Shown piece by piece: positions 1 through 6,387 of a stretch of 7,126 nt of DNA. The stretch's first letter is position 1. Each line of letters begins with the position of its first letter. The translations under genes and the position numbers were made by a program. The notes under the pieces were generated by a model. It saw nothing but the letters and a program-made list of their open reading frames with translations, searched no databases and was not told where the DNA came from. The stretch comes from Frondihabitans sp. (GTDB taxonomy: Bacteria; Actinomycetota; Actinomycetes; Actinomycetales; Microbacteriaceae): NCBI GenBank assembly GCA_025464735.1, contig JAODMX010000146.1, positions 1 through 7,126 on the forward strand, written 5' to 3'.

Positions 1-831
1 CACCTCGGTCTCGCTCTTGGTGCGAACGAAGACGATCATTCCCTCGAAGTTCTCGACTTCGAGGATGCGGGTGAGGGCATCCACCTTCTGCGGGTACGAC
101 ACCATCAGGTAGCGCTGGGTTGTGTTCGCCGAGGTGGTCGTCTTGTTTTTGACCGTGATCTCTTCGGCGTCGTTGAGATACTGCTTCGAGATGCGACGGA
201 TCTGCGCGGGCATCGTCGCCGAGAAGAGCGCAACCTGCTTGTCGTCCGGCGTGTCTTTCAGGATCGTCTCGACGTCTTCGGCGAAGCCCATCTTGAGCAT
301 CTCGTCCGCCTCGTCGAGAACGAGGTACTTCAGTTCGGTGAGGTCGAGCGTTCCTTTGGCGAGGTGGTCCATGATTCGACCTGGGGTTCCGACAACCACG
401 TGGACGCCGCGGCGCAGCGCCGAGAGCTGAACCCCGTACGCCTGTCCGCCGTACACCGGAAGGACGTGGACGCCGCGCAGGTGCGAGGCATACTGCTCGA
501 AGGCCTCGCAGACCTGCAGCGCGAGCTCGCGCGTGGGGGAGAGGACGAGCGCCTGGGGCTTCTTCTGCGTGACGTCGAGGCGCGACAGGATCGGCAGCGC
601 GAAAGCCGCCGTCTTGCCGGTGCCGGTCTGGGCGAGCCCGACCACGTCTCGGCCAGCCAGGAGCGGCGGGATGGTCGCCGCCTGGATGGCCGAGGGTGTC
701 TCGTACCCAACGTCGCGGATGGCCTTGAGAACAGCGTCACTCAGCCCCAGGTCGGCGAAGGCAGTCACAGCACCAGCAGTGTCTGTCTCGACAGTTTCGG
801 CCTCGAGAGGGGCATTCGTGTCGGTGGTCAT
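1..831 (-). CDS. DEAD-box ATP-dependent RNA helicase, C-terminal part off the left edge
   Basis: This gene reads leftward and leaves the window after 277 codons with no stop. The translation carries the first RecA-like domain of a DEAD-box RNA helicase in the usual order: an upstream Phe-25 and the Q motif (PSAIQ, 46-50), Walker A AQTGTGKT (67-74), motif Ia PTRELA (99-104), GG (128-129), TPGR (149-152), Walker B DEAD (173-176) and SAT (204-206). The second domain begins near FEGMIVFVRTK at the window edge. Such enzymes unwind short RNA duplexes using ATP, commonly in ribosome assembly, cold adaptation and mRNA turnover. The sequence fits the bacterial DeaD/CsdA/RhlE type, but the distinguishing C-terminal tail is missing, so I give no symbol. 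The roughly 24-residue acidic N-terminal extension is low-complexity. The ATG at 831 sits 6 bases behind a TACCGT hexamer, and the gene follows cysK on the same strand after 43 bases, so it may also receive read-through. Confidence 0.95.
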   Translation of the reverse strand, partial: MTTDTNAPLEAETVETDTAGAVTAFADLGLSDAVLKAIRDVGYETPSAIQAATIPPLLAGRDVVGLAQTGTGKTAAFALPILSRLDVTQKKPQALVLSPTRELALQVCEAFEQYASHLRGVHVLPVYGGQAYGVQLSALRRGVHVVVGTPGRIMDHLAKGTLDLTELKYLVLDEADEMLKMGFAEDVETILKDTPDDKQVALFSATMPAQIRRISKQYLNDAEEITVKNKTTTSANTTQRYLMVSYPQKVDALTRILEVENFEGMIVFVRTKSETEV

Positions 832-837
832 AGGCAA

Positions 838-843
838 ACGGTA
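838..843 (-). promoter_or_regulatory. Putative -10 box of the helicase gene (leaderless start)
   Basis: On the minus strand TACCGT is followed by six bases (TTGCCT) and then the ATG. This fits the TAnnnT -10 pattern with transcription starting at or next to the start codon. I see no good -35 box at 16-18 bases, and no strong Shine-Dalgarno sequence. The helicase may therefore have its own promoter in the gap behind cysK. Confidence 0.45.
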
Positions 844-874
844 GTCGCTTCCCGCACCACCTCGGGACCGCGAC

Positions 875-1810
875 TCAGTCGACGAGGTCTTCGTACAGCA
901 CGGTGGAGAGGTACCGCTCCCCGTAGCTGGCCACGATCACGACGATGGTCTTTCCCGCGTTCTCGGGCCGTGCCGCGAGCTGGAGTGCCGCTTCGACCGT
1001 GGCGCCGGAGGAGATTCCGCCGAGGATGCCCTCCTCGGTGGCGAGACGCCGCGCGACCTCCACCGACTTCGTGATGTCGACGTCGATGATCTCGTCATAG
1101 ACCTCGCGGTCGAGGACGCTCGGCACGAAGTTCGCTCCGATGCCCTGGATCTTGTGCGGCCCGGGCTGCCCGCCGTTCAAGATGGGAGACTCGGCGGGCT
1201 CGACGCCAACGACGGTGAGGCCGGGCTTCTGCTCTTTGAGGTACTGACCGGCACCCGTGATGGTGCCACCCGTGCCGATTCCCGAGACGAAGATGTCGAC
1301 GGCGCCGTCGGTGTCGTTCCAGATCTCCGGGCCGGTCGTAGCGCGGTGGATCGCAGGGTTCGCTTCGTTCTCGAACTGCAGGGCTGCCACGGCGCCGGGG
1401 CGTTCCGCGACGATTTCCGCCGCCTTGTCGACGGCGCCCTTCATACCGGCGGGACCGGGGGTCAGGACAAGCTCGGCTCCGTACGCTCGAAGCAGCGCAC
1501 GCCGCTCCTTGCTCATTGTCTCGGGCATCGTGAGGACCACCTTGTAGCCGCGTGCCGCGCCCACGGCGGCCAGCGCGATGCCGGTATTGCCGCTTGTGCC
1601 CTCGACGATCGTGCCGCCCGGCTTCAACGCTCCGGACTTCTCCGCCGCGTCGACGATCGCGACACCCAGGCGGTCTTTCACGCTCGACGACGGGTTGTAG
1701 AACTCGAGCTTCGCGAGGACCGTCGCTCCGAGACCGTCCGTCACCCGGTTGAGACGAACGAGGGGAGTGTTGCCGAATGCCTTCGTGATGTCATCGTGGA
1801 TGTGTGCCAT
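875..1810 (-). CDS. cysK: Cysteine synthase A (O-acetylserine sulfhydrylase)
   Basis: This is a complete 311-residue PLP enzyme that replaces the acetate of O-acetyl-L-serine with sulfide to give L-cysteine, the last step of cytoplasmic sulfur assimilation. The family signature is intact: GNTPLVRLN (13-21), the PLP Schiff-base lysine in NPSSSVKDR (Lys-45), the substrate-binding loop TSGNTG (72-77), the phosphate-binding loop GTGGT (179-183), and GISSGA (264-269) with the serine that contacts the pyridine nitrogen. Length is normal for the family. The start at 1810 is chosen because it gives the usual MA-I-DDI N-terminus and lies 6 bases behind a TACGTT box. An in-frame ATG seven codons upstream is possible but less likely. 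The serine acetyltransferase gene cysE, a common partner, is not downstream; the helicase gene is. Cystathionine beta-synthase is an alternative from the shared fold, but length and the absence of extra domains favour cysK. Confidence 0.95.
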   Translation of the reverse strand: MAHIHDDITKAFGNTPLVRLNRVTDGLGATVLAKLEFYNPSSSVKDRLGVAIVDAAEKSGALKPGGTIVEGTSGNTGIALAAVGAARGYKVVLTMPETMSKERRALLRAYGAELVLTPGPAGMKGAVDKAAEIVAERPGAVAALQFENEANPAIHRATTGPEIWNDTDGAVDIFVSGIGTGGTITGAGQYLKEQKPGLTVVGVEPAESPILNGGQPGPHKIQGIGANFVPSVLDREVYDEIIDVDITKSVEVARRLATEEGILGGISSGATVEAALQLAARPENAGKTIVVIVASYGERYLSTVLYEDLVD

Positions 1811-1816
1811 GACGCC

Positions 1817-1846
1817 AACGTAGCGCCCCATCCCAGGGATTGTCAG
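1817..1846 (-). promoter_or_regulatory. Probable cysK promoter (-35 CTGACA, -10 TACGTT)
   Basis: On the minus strand CTGACA (1846-1841) matches the TTGACA consensus at five of six positions. It is followed by an 18-base spacer and TACGTT (1822-1817), which fits TAnnnT. Six bases then lead to the ATG at 1810, which implies a leaderless or nearly leaderless transcript. This is the best-supported -35/-10 pair in the window. Confidence 0.55.
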
Positions 1847-1879
1847 AAATGAGACCGTCGATGACGGAGGTGGCGGTCG

Positions 1880-1885
1880 TAGGCT
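1880..1885 (+). promoter_or_regulatory. Putative -10 box of the small acidic protein gene
   Basis: TAGGCT lies 8 bases before the ATG at 1894, the spacing expected for a start site at or near the initiation codon. No convincing -35 element is visible. The same hexamer precedes the Nif3-type gene at the right end of the window. Confidence 0.45.
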
Positions 1886-1893
1886 TGGCCATC

Positions 1894-2163
1894 ATGACGG
1901 AACCCATCGAAGTCGGCTACGTGCCCTACACGGTCTCGGCCGACTATCTCGCGACCTTCGGAGCCGACTTCGACAGTGAGGCCATCGACGACGCCATCCT
2001 CGAGGCGCTCAACAGGATCGTTCCCGAAGGGTTCACGGTCCACCGCAACGGCAAGGCGTTCGCCTTCGACGAGGATGCGGCGAAGCAGGCCGACGAGATC
2101 GACTGGGCCTCGATCCTGAAGCGCATTCCCGTCGACGAGATCATCGCCGAGCACTCGCGCTGA
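1894..2163 (+). CDS. Small acidic hypothetical protein (89 aa)
   Basis: I do not recognise this protein. It has 89 residues, is soluble and strongly acidic (about 19 Asp/Glu against 7 Lys/Arg), and lacks cysteine, a signal peptide and membrane segments. The middle (SEAIDDAILEALNRIV, around 28-43) and the C-terminal part (AAKQADEIDWASILKRI, around 60-76) look helical, with a short strand-like stretch GFTVHRNGKAFAF (46-58) between them, so a small alpha/beta fold is plausible. The start at 1894 is preferred because a TAGGCT box lies 8 bases upstream. In-frame ATGs at 1840, 1849 and 1861 would add up to 18 residues of less protein-like sequence and overlap the cysK promoter region. It is divergent from cysK and converges on the TetR gene with only 14 bases between the stop codons. 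Codon usage matches its neighbours, which supports a real gene. Confidence 0.75.
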   Translation: MTEPIEVGYVPYTVSADYLATFGADFDSEAIDDAILEALNRIVPEGFTVHRNGKAFAFDEDAAKQADEIDWASILKRIPVDEIIAEHSR

Positions 2164-2177
2164 GCGATCCCTTCGCG

Positions 2178-2747
2178 CTAGCCGGCGCCCCGGGGGAGGG
2201 ACGCGACCTGCGCCCGGAGTGACTCGGCCACGAGATCGAACGGCTCGACGCTCTTCTCGGCCCGGCTCATCACGACGGCCCCCTCGGATCCTGCGATGAG
2301 TGACGCGGCGAAGCGGCGCGCGTCGGTGGCACTGAGCCCGCCGCGCTGGAGGAGCTCAGCGAGCTGAGCCCGCCAGGCGCGGAACACCTCGGCCGTGTGC
2401 GACAGCAGATCGTTGGAATCGCTGGCCACGGTGACGGCCAGCACCGAGCATCCTGTGGTGTAGTCGGAGTACGTCAGCACGGAACGCCAGAGCGACAGGA
2501 ACCGAGCGGCGATGTCGTCGGCCGACGAACCCCTGGCGGGCTCCATGGCGGCCGCAGCATGCGCGCCGGCGAGGTCGACCGCCTCGGCGACGAGCTGGTC
2601 TTTGCCGTCGGGGAAGTGGTGGTAGATCGAGCCCCTCGGAGCCTTGGTTAGCTCGAGCACCGACGAGAAAGACGTCTCTTGAAGGCCGCGCTGCGCGAGG
2701 AGTCGCACAGCCCCCTCGACCATTCGCTGCCGGGTGTCATTCGCCAC
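2178..2747 (-). CDS. TetR-family repressor, LmrA/YxaF-like
   Basis: This 189-residue protein has the N-terminal helix-turn-helix of TetR regulators: DTRQRMVEGAVRLLAQRG forms helix 1, and residues 25-52 (from TSFSSVLELT through GSIYHHFPDGKDQL) hold the DNA-binding unit. The PRGSIYHHFP form and the TGCSVLAVTV segment (98-107) early in the ligand-binding domain resemble the LmrA/YxaF branch, whose members repress divergently transcribed neighbours and release DNA on binding small hydrophobic ligands. The start is the GTG at 2747: AGAGAGG (2762-2756) lies 8 bases upstream, and more upstream GTG codons overlap or precede that site. The gene is divergent from the tautomerase gene, with an inverted repeat in the 101-base gap. 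The likely role is repression of both genes. The ligand cannot be read from the sequence. Confidence 0.92.
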   Translation of the reverse strand: MANDTRQRMVEGAVRLLAQRGLQETSFSSVLELTKAPRGSIYHHFPDGKDQLVAEAVDLAGAHAAAAMEPARGSSADDIAARFLSLWRSVLTYSDYTTGCSVLAVTVASDSNDLLSHTAEVFRAWRAQLAELLQRGGLSATDARRFAASLIAGSEGAVVMSRAEKSVEPFDLVAESLRAQVASLPRGAG

Positions 2748-2755
2748 GAGGCTCA

Positions 2756-2762
2756 CCTCTCT
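2756..2762 (-). promoter_or_regulatory. Ribosome binding site fixing the TetR gene start
   Basis: On the minus strand AGAGAGG lies 8 bases before the GTG at 2747. It decides between that start and in-frame upstream candidates (GTG at 2756 and 2765, ATG at 2813), which would place the site inside the coding region. An ATG start at 2813 would also put the operator inside the gene. Confidence 0.7.
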
Positions 2763-2777
2763 TTTCACCGGAATCTC

Positions 2778-2807
2778 TTGACTATGACGACCATCATAGT
2801 GCAGGAT
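2778..2807 (+). promoter_or_regulatory. Possible promoter of the tautomerase gene
   Basis: TTGACT (2778-2783) matches the -35 consensus at five of six positions. After 18 bases comes CAGGAT (2802-2807), a weak -10. The inverted repeat at 2781-2800 overlaps the -35 and fills the spacer, so a bound repressor would block polymerase. On the other strand TTGACA (2818-2813) is a perfect -35, but the best -10 (TATGAT, 2798-2793) is only 14 bases away, so the TetR promoter is uncertain. Confidence 0.35.
2781..2800. promoter_or_regulatory. Inverted-repeat operator, probably bound by the adjacent TetR repressor
   Basis: The 20 bases form ACTATGA-N6-TCATAGT with perfect 7-base arms; two of the six central bases also pair, so 16 of 20 positions are symmetric. 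It lies between the divergent TetR and tautomerase start codons, is AT-rich compared with its surroundings, and overlaps candidate promoter elements in both directions. Position, size and symmetry are as expected for a TetR-dimer operator. Assignment to this regulator is inference from position. Confidence 0.7.
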
Positions 2808-2837
2808 CGGCATGTCAAGTCATCGACGATCCGCACC

Positions 2838-2843
2838 GAGGAG
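2838..2843 (+). promoter_or_regulatory. Ribosome binding site of the tautomerase gene
   Basis: GAGGAG ends 5 bases before the ATG at 2849. It is one of only two convincing Shine-Dalgarno sequences in the window, and it supports the start that places a proline directly after the initiator methionine. Confidence 0.75.
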
Positions 2844-2848
2844 CCACC

Positions 2849-3292
2849 ATGCCCATGATCGACGTCTACGCCACCACCGGAACCTTCGCCGACAAGCACC
2901 AGTTGGCGATCGACCTCGCAACGACCGTCATGACGATCGAGGGGGTTCCGAACATCCCGATGTTCCGCAAGAACACCGCGGCCTTCATTCACGAGTTGCC
3001 CGAGGGCGATCTGTCCAATGTCGACGGCGACAGCACCTCGGTGCGAGTGCAGGTGCTCACAAACGACGGTGCGCTCGACCGCGAGAAGCAGCTGGCCGTT
3101 GTCGAGCAGCTGACTGCGGTCGTGGTCGCGGCTGCGGGGGATCCCTCGCTCCACGACCGCACTTGGGTGCTGCTGACGGAGGCGCCGGGCGGCGGCTGGG
3201 GTCTGAAGGGTCACGCCAACACGAACGACGAGCTCGTGGCTGCGGCACGCGCCGAGATTGCTGCGCTCCAGGCCGGGAGTAGCGCCTCGTAA
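2849..3292 (+). CDS. Tautomerase-superfamily protein
   Basis: This 147-residue protein begins MPMIDVYA. Removal of the methionine would expose Pro-2 as the N-terminal catalytic proline that defines the tautomerase superfamily (4-oxalocrotonate tautomerase, MIF, cis-CaaD, malonate semialdehyde decarboxylase). Two beta-alpha-beta units can be read: strand 2-7, helix about 13-28 and strand 40-48, then strand 64-71, helix 75-96 and strand 103-110, as in the fused-repeat members of 130-150 residues. A C-terminal stretch with GGGWGLKGHANTNDE (114-128) follows. Arg-40 and Arg-66 are candidates for substrate carboxylate contacts, but this is unproven. Members isomerise keto/enol acids, or dehalogenate or decarboxylate small acids; the substrate here cannot be deduced. 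It is divergent from a TetR repressor with a shared operator, which suggests ligand-induced expression. The second overlapping frame over this gene is a shadow. Confidence 0.85.
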   Translation: MPMIDVYATTGTFADKHQLAIDLATTVMTIEGVPNIPMFRKNTAAFIHELPEGDLSNVDGDSTSVRVQVLTNDGALDREKQLAVVEQLTAVVVAAAGDPSLHDRTWVLLTEAPGGGWGLKGHANTNDELVAAARAEIAALQAGSSAS

Positions 3293-3325
3293 CCGACCCG
3301 CCAGGAGAGTGTTACCCGAGCCCCG

Positions 3326-3331
3326 TAGAGT
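3326..3331 (+). promoter_or_regulatory. Putative -10 box of the GT-C-like membrane protein gene
   Basis: TAGAGT is followed by seven bases and the GTG at 3339. No Shine-Dalgarno sequence lies at the right distance, so leaderless translation is likely. The box lies in the 46-base gap behind the tautomerase gene, so the membrane protein probably has its own promoter and is not simply the second gene of that operon. Confidence 0.45.
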
Positions 3332-3338
3332 GCGGCGC

Positions 3339-5114
3339 GTGACGACCCTCGCACCGGACCGGATGAGGGCCCTGACCTGGGCTCGCCGACTCGCCGTATC
3401 TGACTGGGTCGCCGGAGTCTCGGTCGTGCTGACGGCGGCCCTTCTGATCGTCATCTCGCTGCTCCGGATCTCGCCTGTCTTCTTCGGCGACGAGATCGGG
3501 TACCTCGCGAACTCCCTGGCGCTCTCGGGCGGGCCCGATCTCGCCATCTCGGCGTCGTCGTACTACCCCGGATGGTCGCTCGTGATCGCACCGCTCTGGT
3601 GGATCCTGCACGACCCTCTCCACGTCTATCGCGCAGCGTGCCTGCTTTCTGCACTGAGCGGGATCCTGACGATTCCCGTGCTCACACTTCTTGGGCGGCG
3701 GCTCGGGGTCAATGGCTCAGTGGCCACCATCGCGGCCTGCGTCGTCGTCGCCCTCCCGGGGCACGCTCTGATGTCGGGATTCGCTCTCGCGGAGAGCTTC
3801 CTGGGCTTGGTCGTCGCGGGCACAGTCCTTCTGGCCGTCGTCGCTGCGCAGACGGGCAGGCCGGTCTGGTTCGCGGCGTTCGGGGCCGCCGCGGGCTATG
3901 CCTTCGTGACTCACGGTCGTGTCGTGGCAATGGTCGGGGCGGCTGTCGCCTGGGGTGTCGTGCTCGTCGTCCGTCGCACACCACGTGCGGGGATCGCAGC
4001 GATCGCTTCGACCGTGATCGTCGCGGGATCCGGATACCTCCTTTATCACCATCTCGAGGTCACCCTCTACGGCAGTTCCGCACGCGAGGGCGACGGCATC
4101 GCGAAACTCATCGGGGCCTCGCCTGGCGCGACCGCCCTGGCCGGAAGCGGCCAGCTCTGGTTCGCCGTGGTCTCGACCTGCGGGCTCCTGCTTCCGGGAG
4201 TCGTGTTCATCGTGCGCCGGATCCGGCACGAATGGACCGAAAGGCAAGCCGGCTGGGGCAGCTGGCTGGGGCTGTCTGTCGTGGGACTGGCCGTGGTCAG
4301 CGTCACATACGTGAGTGGATCCTTGACGGTTCACGAGCGACTGGACGTCTACGTGTATGGCCGTTATCTCGAGCCCCTCGTCGATGTCGTGGCGTTCCTC
4401 GGCCTCGTCGCGCTTGTTCGCGGCGTCTCGCGTCGAGTCCTCGTGGGCATTGTGGTGGCGTTCGTCGCCATCACCGTGGGCTACGGAATTGCCGCCGCAA
4501 GGTGGGTGCCGACGAGCGCTCACACCGTGTTCGGCTGGAATCCCATGAACGTGTTCGGGCTCGCCCAGTACGGCTGGGCGACTCCCCATCACGACGAGGC
4601 TCTCCCGGTCGTGAGTGCGGCCTGCATCGTCGCCGTGCTGCTCCTGGCGACGTTCGTTCTCCGGCGCTTTCTGCGCGACCCGACCTGGATGCTGGCGCTC
4701 CTCGTCGGCTTCGCCCTGGTCAGCACGATCGTCGGACAGGCCCGCACGGTCGATCCCGTGTACCGGGGCTACCAGCGCGCCTTCACGCTCACCAACATCG
4801 TGAAAGAGCTTCCGGGTGCCACCATCTCGTTCGACACCGTGCCCGACGTCGTCACCGGACGGCCCTCCGGCGTCATCAGCCGCAACGCGTATCAGTTTTT
4901 TCTTGCGCCCCGTCACGTTTCGGTGGTCGACAGCGGTGACGGCGTGCCGTCGACCGAGTTGACCATTGCGCGGAAATACTGGACGCCCGGCGTCGCCGCA
5001 GGCTGGCGCAAGATCGCCGACGACAACGCCTTCGACAACGCCCTGTGGGTTCGGCCCGGCGCACTACAGACGCGACTCGCGGCAGAAGGGCGCCTGCTAC
5101 CGATCGACGGTTGA
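3339..5114 (+). CDS. Polytopic membrane protein, GT-C-type glycosyltransferase-like
   Basis: This 591-residue protein has roughly 11 to 13 hydrophobic helices, the first at about 24-42, and a non-membrane C-terminal tail of about 126 residues (466-591), probably outside the cell. In the first extracytoplasmic loop, right behind helix 1, is FFGDEIGYLANS with the acidic pair Asp-51/Glu-52. A second acidic site, ALAES with Glu-152, follows the third hydrophobic stretch. This layout is typical of GT-C glycosyltransferases (PMT, ArnT and mycobacterial arabinosyltransferase types), which move sugars from polyprenyl-phosphate donors to acceptors on the outer face of the membrane. Donor and acceptor cannot be told. 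The GTG at 3339 is preferred because of the TAGAGT box 7 bases upstream. The open frame reaches back to 3258, but that would overlap the tautomerase gene with an arginine-rich stretch. ATG 3363 is another option. The functional call is by topology and motif only; other polytopic proteins remain possible. Confidence 0.8.
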   Translation: MTTLAPDRMRALTWARRLAVSDWVAGVSVVLTAALLIVISLLRISPVFFGDEIGYLANSLALSGGPDLAISASSYYPGWSLVIAPLWWILHDPLHVYRAACLLSALSGILTIPVLTLLGRRLGVNGSVATIAACVVVALPGHALMSGFALAESFLGLVVAGTVLLAVVAAQTGRPVWFAAFGAAAGYAFVTHGRVVAMVGAAVAWGVVLVVRRTPRAGIAAIASTVIVAGSGYLLYHHLEVTLYGSSAREGDGIAKLIGASPGATALAGSGQLWFAVVSTCGLLLPGVVFIVRRIRHEWTERQAGWGSWLGLSVVGLAVVSVTYVSGSLTVHERLDVYVYGRYLEPLVDVVAFLGLVALVRGVSRRVLVGIVVAFVAITVGYGIAAARWVPTSAHTVFGWNPMNVFGLAQYGWATPHHDEALPVVSAACIVAVLLLATFVLRRFLRDPTWMLALLVGFALVSTIVGQARTVDPVYRGYQRAFTLTNIVKELPGATISFDTVPDVVTGRPSGVISRNAYQFFLAPRHVSVVDSGDGVPSTELTIARKYWTPGVAAGWRKIADDNAFDNALWVRPGALQTRLAAEGRLLPIDG

Positions 5115-5157
5115 CGGCTCGCCGGGCGTCTTCACCGGTCACCAACATGTGAGCGGA

Positions 5158-5163
5158 TATCAT
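5158..5163 (+). promoter_or_regulatory. Putative -10 box of the four-helix membrane protein gene
   Basis: TATCAT lies six bases before the ATG at 5170, in a 55-base gap after the previous stop codon. It is a five-of-six match to TATAAT, one of the strongest -10 boxes in the window. There is no Shine-Dalgarno sequence and no clear -35 element. Confidence 0.5.
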
Positions 5164-5169
5164 TCCGCC

Positions 5170-6363
5170 ATGACCGATCAGCTGGAATCGAGGGCGACGG
5201 GGATGGTGACGGCCGTGATGGACGACAGCGAGCACCCGATCTCCCGAGCGATCGCCACTCCGGTCGAGGGCGTCGCCGTCGTCGATTCGGATGAAACCGA
5301 GGTCACCGACACGGCAAGCATCACCATTCCCACGGCCGACATCCTTGCCGACCCCGAGGCGGTGGCTGAATTGGTCGCCGCGCACAGCACAGCTTCCGAC
5401 GACGAACACGGCTATCCGGTTGCGCCGGAACGCGGCTCGCTCGACGACGACGACCTCGTTCCCCTGGTGGACCGCCACACCAACGACACCGCGACGATCG
5501 ACCTGATCGGCATTCTTCAGGCACAGATGCAGCTGCGGACGCGCGAGGCCGAGCGCTTCGCCGCCTGGGAAGAGCACATGCGCCAGATCGGTACGGCCGA
5601 GGCTCTCGGCGAGGTCGAGCGCACCCGACTGCACTTCACCGGCGTCATCCCCGTGCAGCGGCCCGCTTCGATGGTGACCACGTTGAGCCCTGCTCCTGCT
5701 TCGGCCGCCTCCTCAGGCGAGCTCGCCACGGTCGACGCGGAGACCGTCGTCGCCGCGCCAGTCATCGGAGCCGGAACGGCACCCACGGCGGACGAGGTGC
5801 CGGCTGTTGCTTCCGCCGTCCACGAGCGCACCCTCGACGAGGAGATTCTCGAGCACGACGAGCCGGTCACTTCGGTGACGTCCGCACCGACGGGTGAGGC
5901 ACGGTTGTCTCCATCGCCGAGTCGCAGGATCCTTGTCCCGGTGCTTTCCGTCGCCGCGGGACTCGTCGTCATCGCCGCAGTCGTGCTCACCGCCGTCGGT
6001 TCGACCATCGTGGGCGCCGCCGCGCTTTCGGCACTCGGCGTCGTTGCTGCGGCCTGGATCGGCATCGTGCTCGCGCGAGTGGCGCTTCGCCCTCGGGGGA
6101 GCCGCGTCTCGGCTCCGGTCACCACGAGGACGGCGTGGGTCCTGGTTGCCGGACTCGTCGTCGGAACGGTTCTCGGAGAGGGCTTGGTCCGTACCAGTGT
6201 TGCGGCCTTCTCCTGGCAGGGCTACCTGCTCCGGCTCGTCGACGTCCAAGGTTTCCACGCCGAGCTGTCGGTTGTCGCCGCGATCGTCGGAGCACTCGTC
6301 GTCGCATTCGTGATCGTCGTCCTGGGCGACCGCAGCCCGGAGGCCACGGCGTCCGCGAACTGA
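5170..6363 (+). CDS. Hypothetical protein: acidic soluble N-terminal region plus four C-terminal membrane helices
   Basis: I do not recognise a family. The 397-residue protein has two parts. Residues 1-250 are hydrophilic, with many Asp/Glu, and contain one well-formed amphipathic helical stretch (around 108-140, with IDLIGILQAQMQLRTREAERF) between flexible, Ala/Thr/Pro-rich linkers (170-218). Residues 253-386 hold four hydrophobic helices at about 254-276, 280-303, 321-339 and 365-386, with a basic loop (305-320) between the second and third. There is no signal peptide, so the acidic region is probably cytoplasmic and anchored by the C-terminal bundle. No catalytic motif is apparent. The start at 5170 follows a TATCAT box; an in-frame GTG at 5149 is the alternative. 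It lies alone between the GT-C-like gene and the Nif3-type gene, in the same direction, each with its own -10 box. A regulatory, scaffold or small-permease role is conceivable but unsupported. Confidence 0.8.
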   Translation: MTDQLESRATGMVTAVMDDSEHPISRAIATPVEGVAVVDSDETEVTDTASITIPTADILADPEAVAELVAAHSTASDDEHGYPVAPERGSLDDDDLVPLVDRHTNDTATIDLIGILQAQMQLRTREAERFAAWEEHMRQIGTAEALGEVERTRLHFTGVIPVQRPASMVTTLSPAPASAASSGELATVDAETVVAAPVIGAGTAPTADEVPAVASAVHERTLDEEILEHDEPVTSVTSAPTGEARLSPSPSRRILVPVLSVAAGLVVIAAVVLTAVGSTIVGAAALSALGVVAAAWIGIVLARVALRPRGSRVSAPVTTRTAWVLVAGLVVGTVLGEGLVRTSVAAFSWQGYLLRLVDVQGFHAELSVVAAIVGALVVAFVIVVLGDRSPEATASAN

Positions 6364-6374
6364 GGCTCACGCCG

Positions 6375-6380
6375 TAGGCT
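6375..6380 (+). promoter_or_regulatory. Putative -10 box of the Nif3-type gene
   Basis: TAGGCT is followed by seven bases and the GTG at 6388, in the 24-base gap after the preceding stop. The same hexamer precedes the small acidic protein gene. No -35 or Shine-Dalgarno element is evident. Confidence 0.45.
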
Positions 6381-6387
6381 GGTGTGC

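Noticed and set aside
1154..1852. Plus-strand open frame opposite cysK
   Set aside because: cysK on the minus strand carries the full family signature; the antisense translation has no recognisable features.
2155..2180. Possible terminator between the convergent stop codons
   Set aside because: TCGCGCT occurs twice, but as a direct repeat, so it forms no hairpin, and no T-run follows.
2765..3547. Minus-strand open frame spanning the TetR/tautomerase gap and the tautomerase gene
   Set aside because: It would run through the operator, the ribosome site and two real genes on the other strand, and its sequence is of low protein quality.
3717..4916. Long minus-strand open frame (399 codons) opposite the GT-C-like gene
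   Set aside because: Its translation is rich in Arg, Asp, His and Gly without hydrophobic cores or motifs, as expected for the antisense of a GC-rich gene. The plus-strand frame encodes coherent membrane helices.
3572..4939. Alternative plus-strand frame of 455 codons inside the same gene
   Set aside because: Arginine-rich composition and lack of any motif mark it as an out-of-frame shadow.
5138..5152. GTCAC/GTGA short inverted repeat before the 5170 gene, considered as a Crp-type site
   Set aside because: The half-sites face the wrong way (TCAC-N6-GTGA rather than TGTGA-N6-TCACA) and the arms are only four bases.
4876..5634. Minus-strand frame across the gap between the two membrane protein genes
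   Set aside because: It covers the TATCAT box and two gene ends, and ends in a long arginine-rich stretch. Plus-strand coding on both sides is much better supported.
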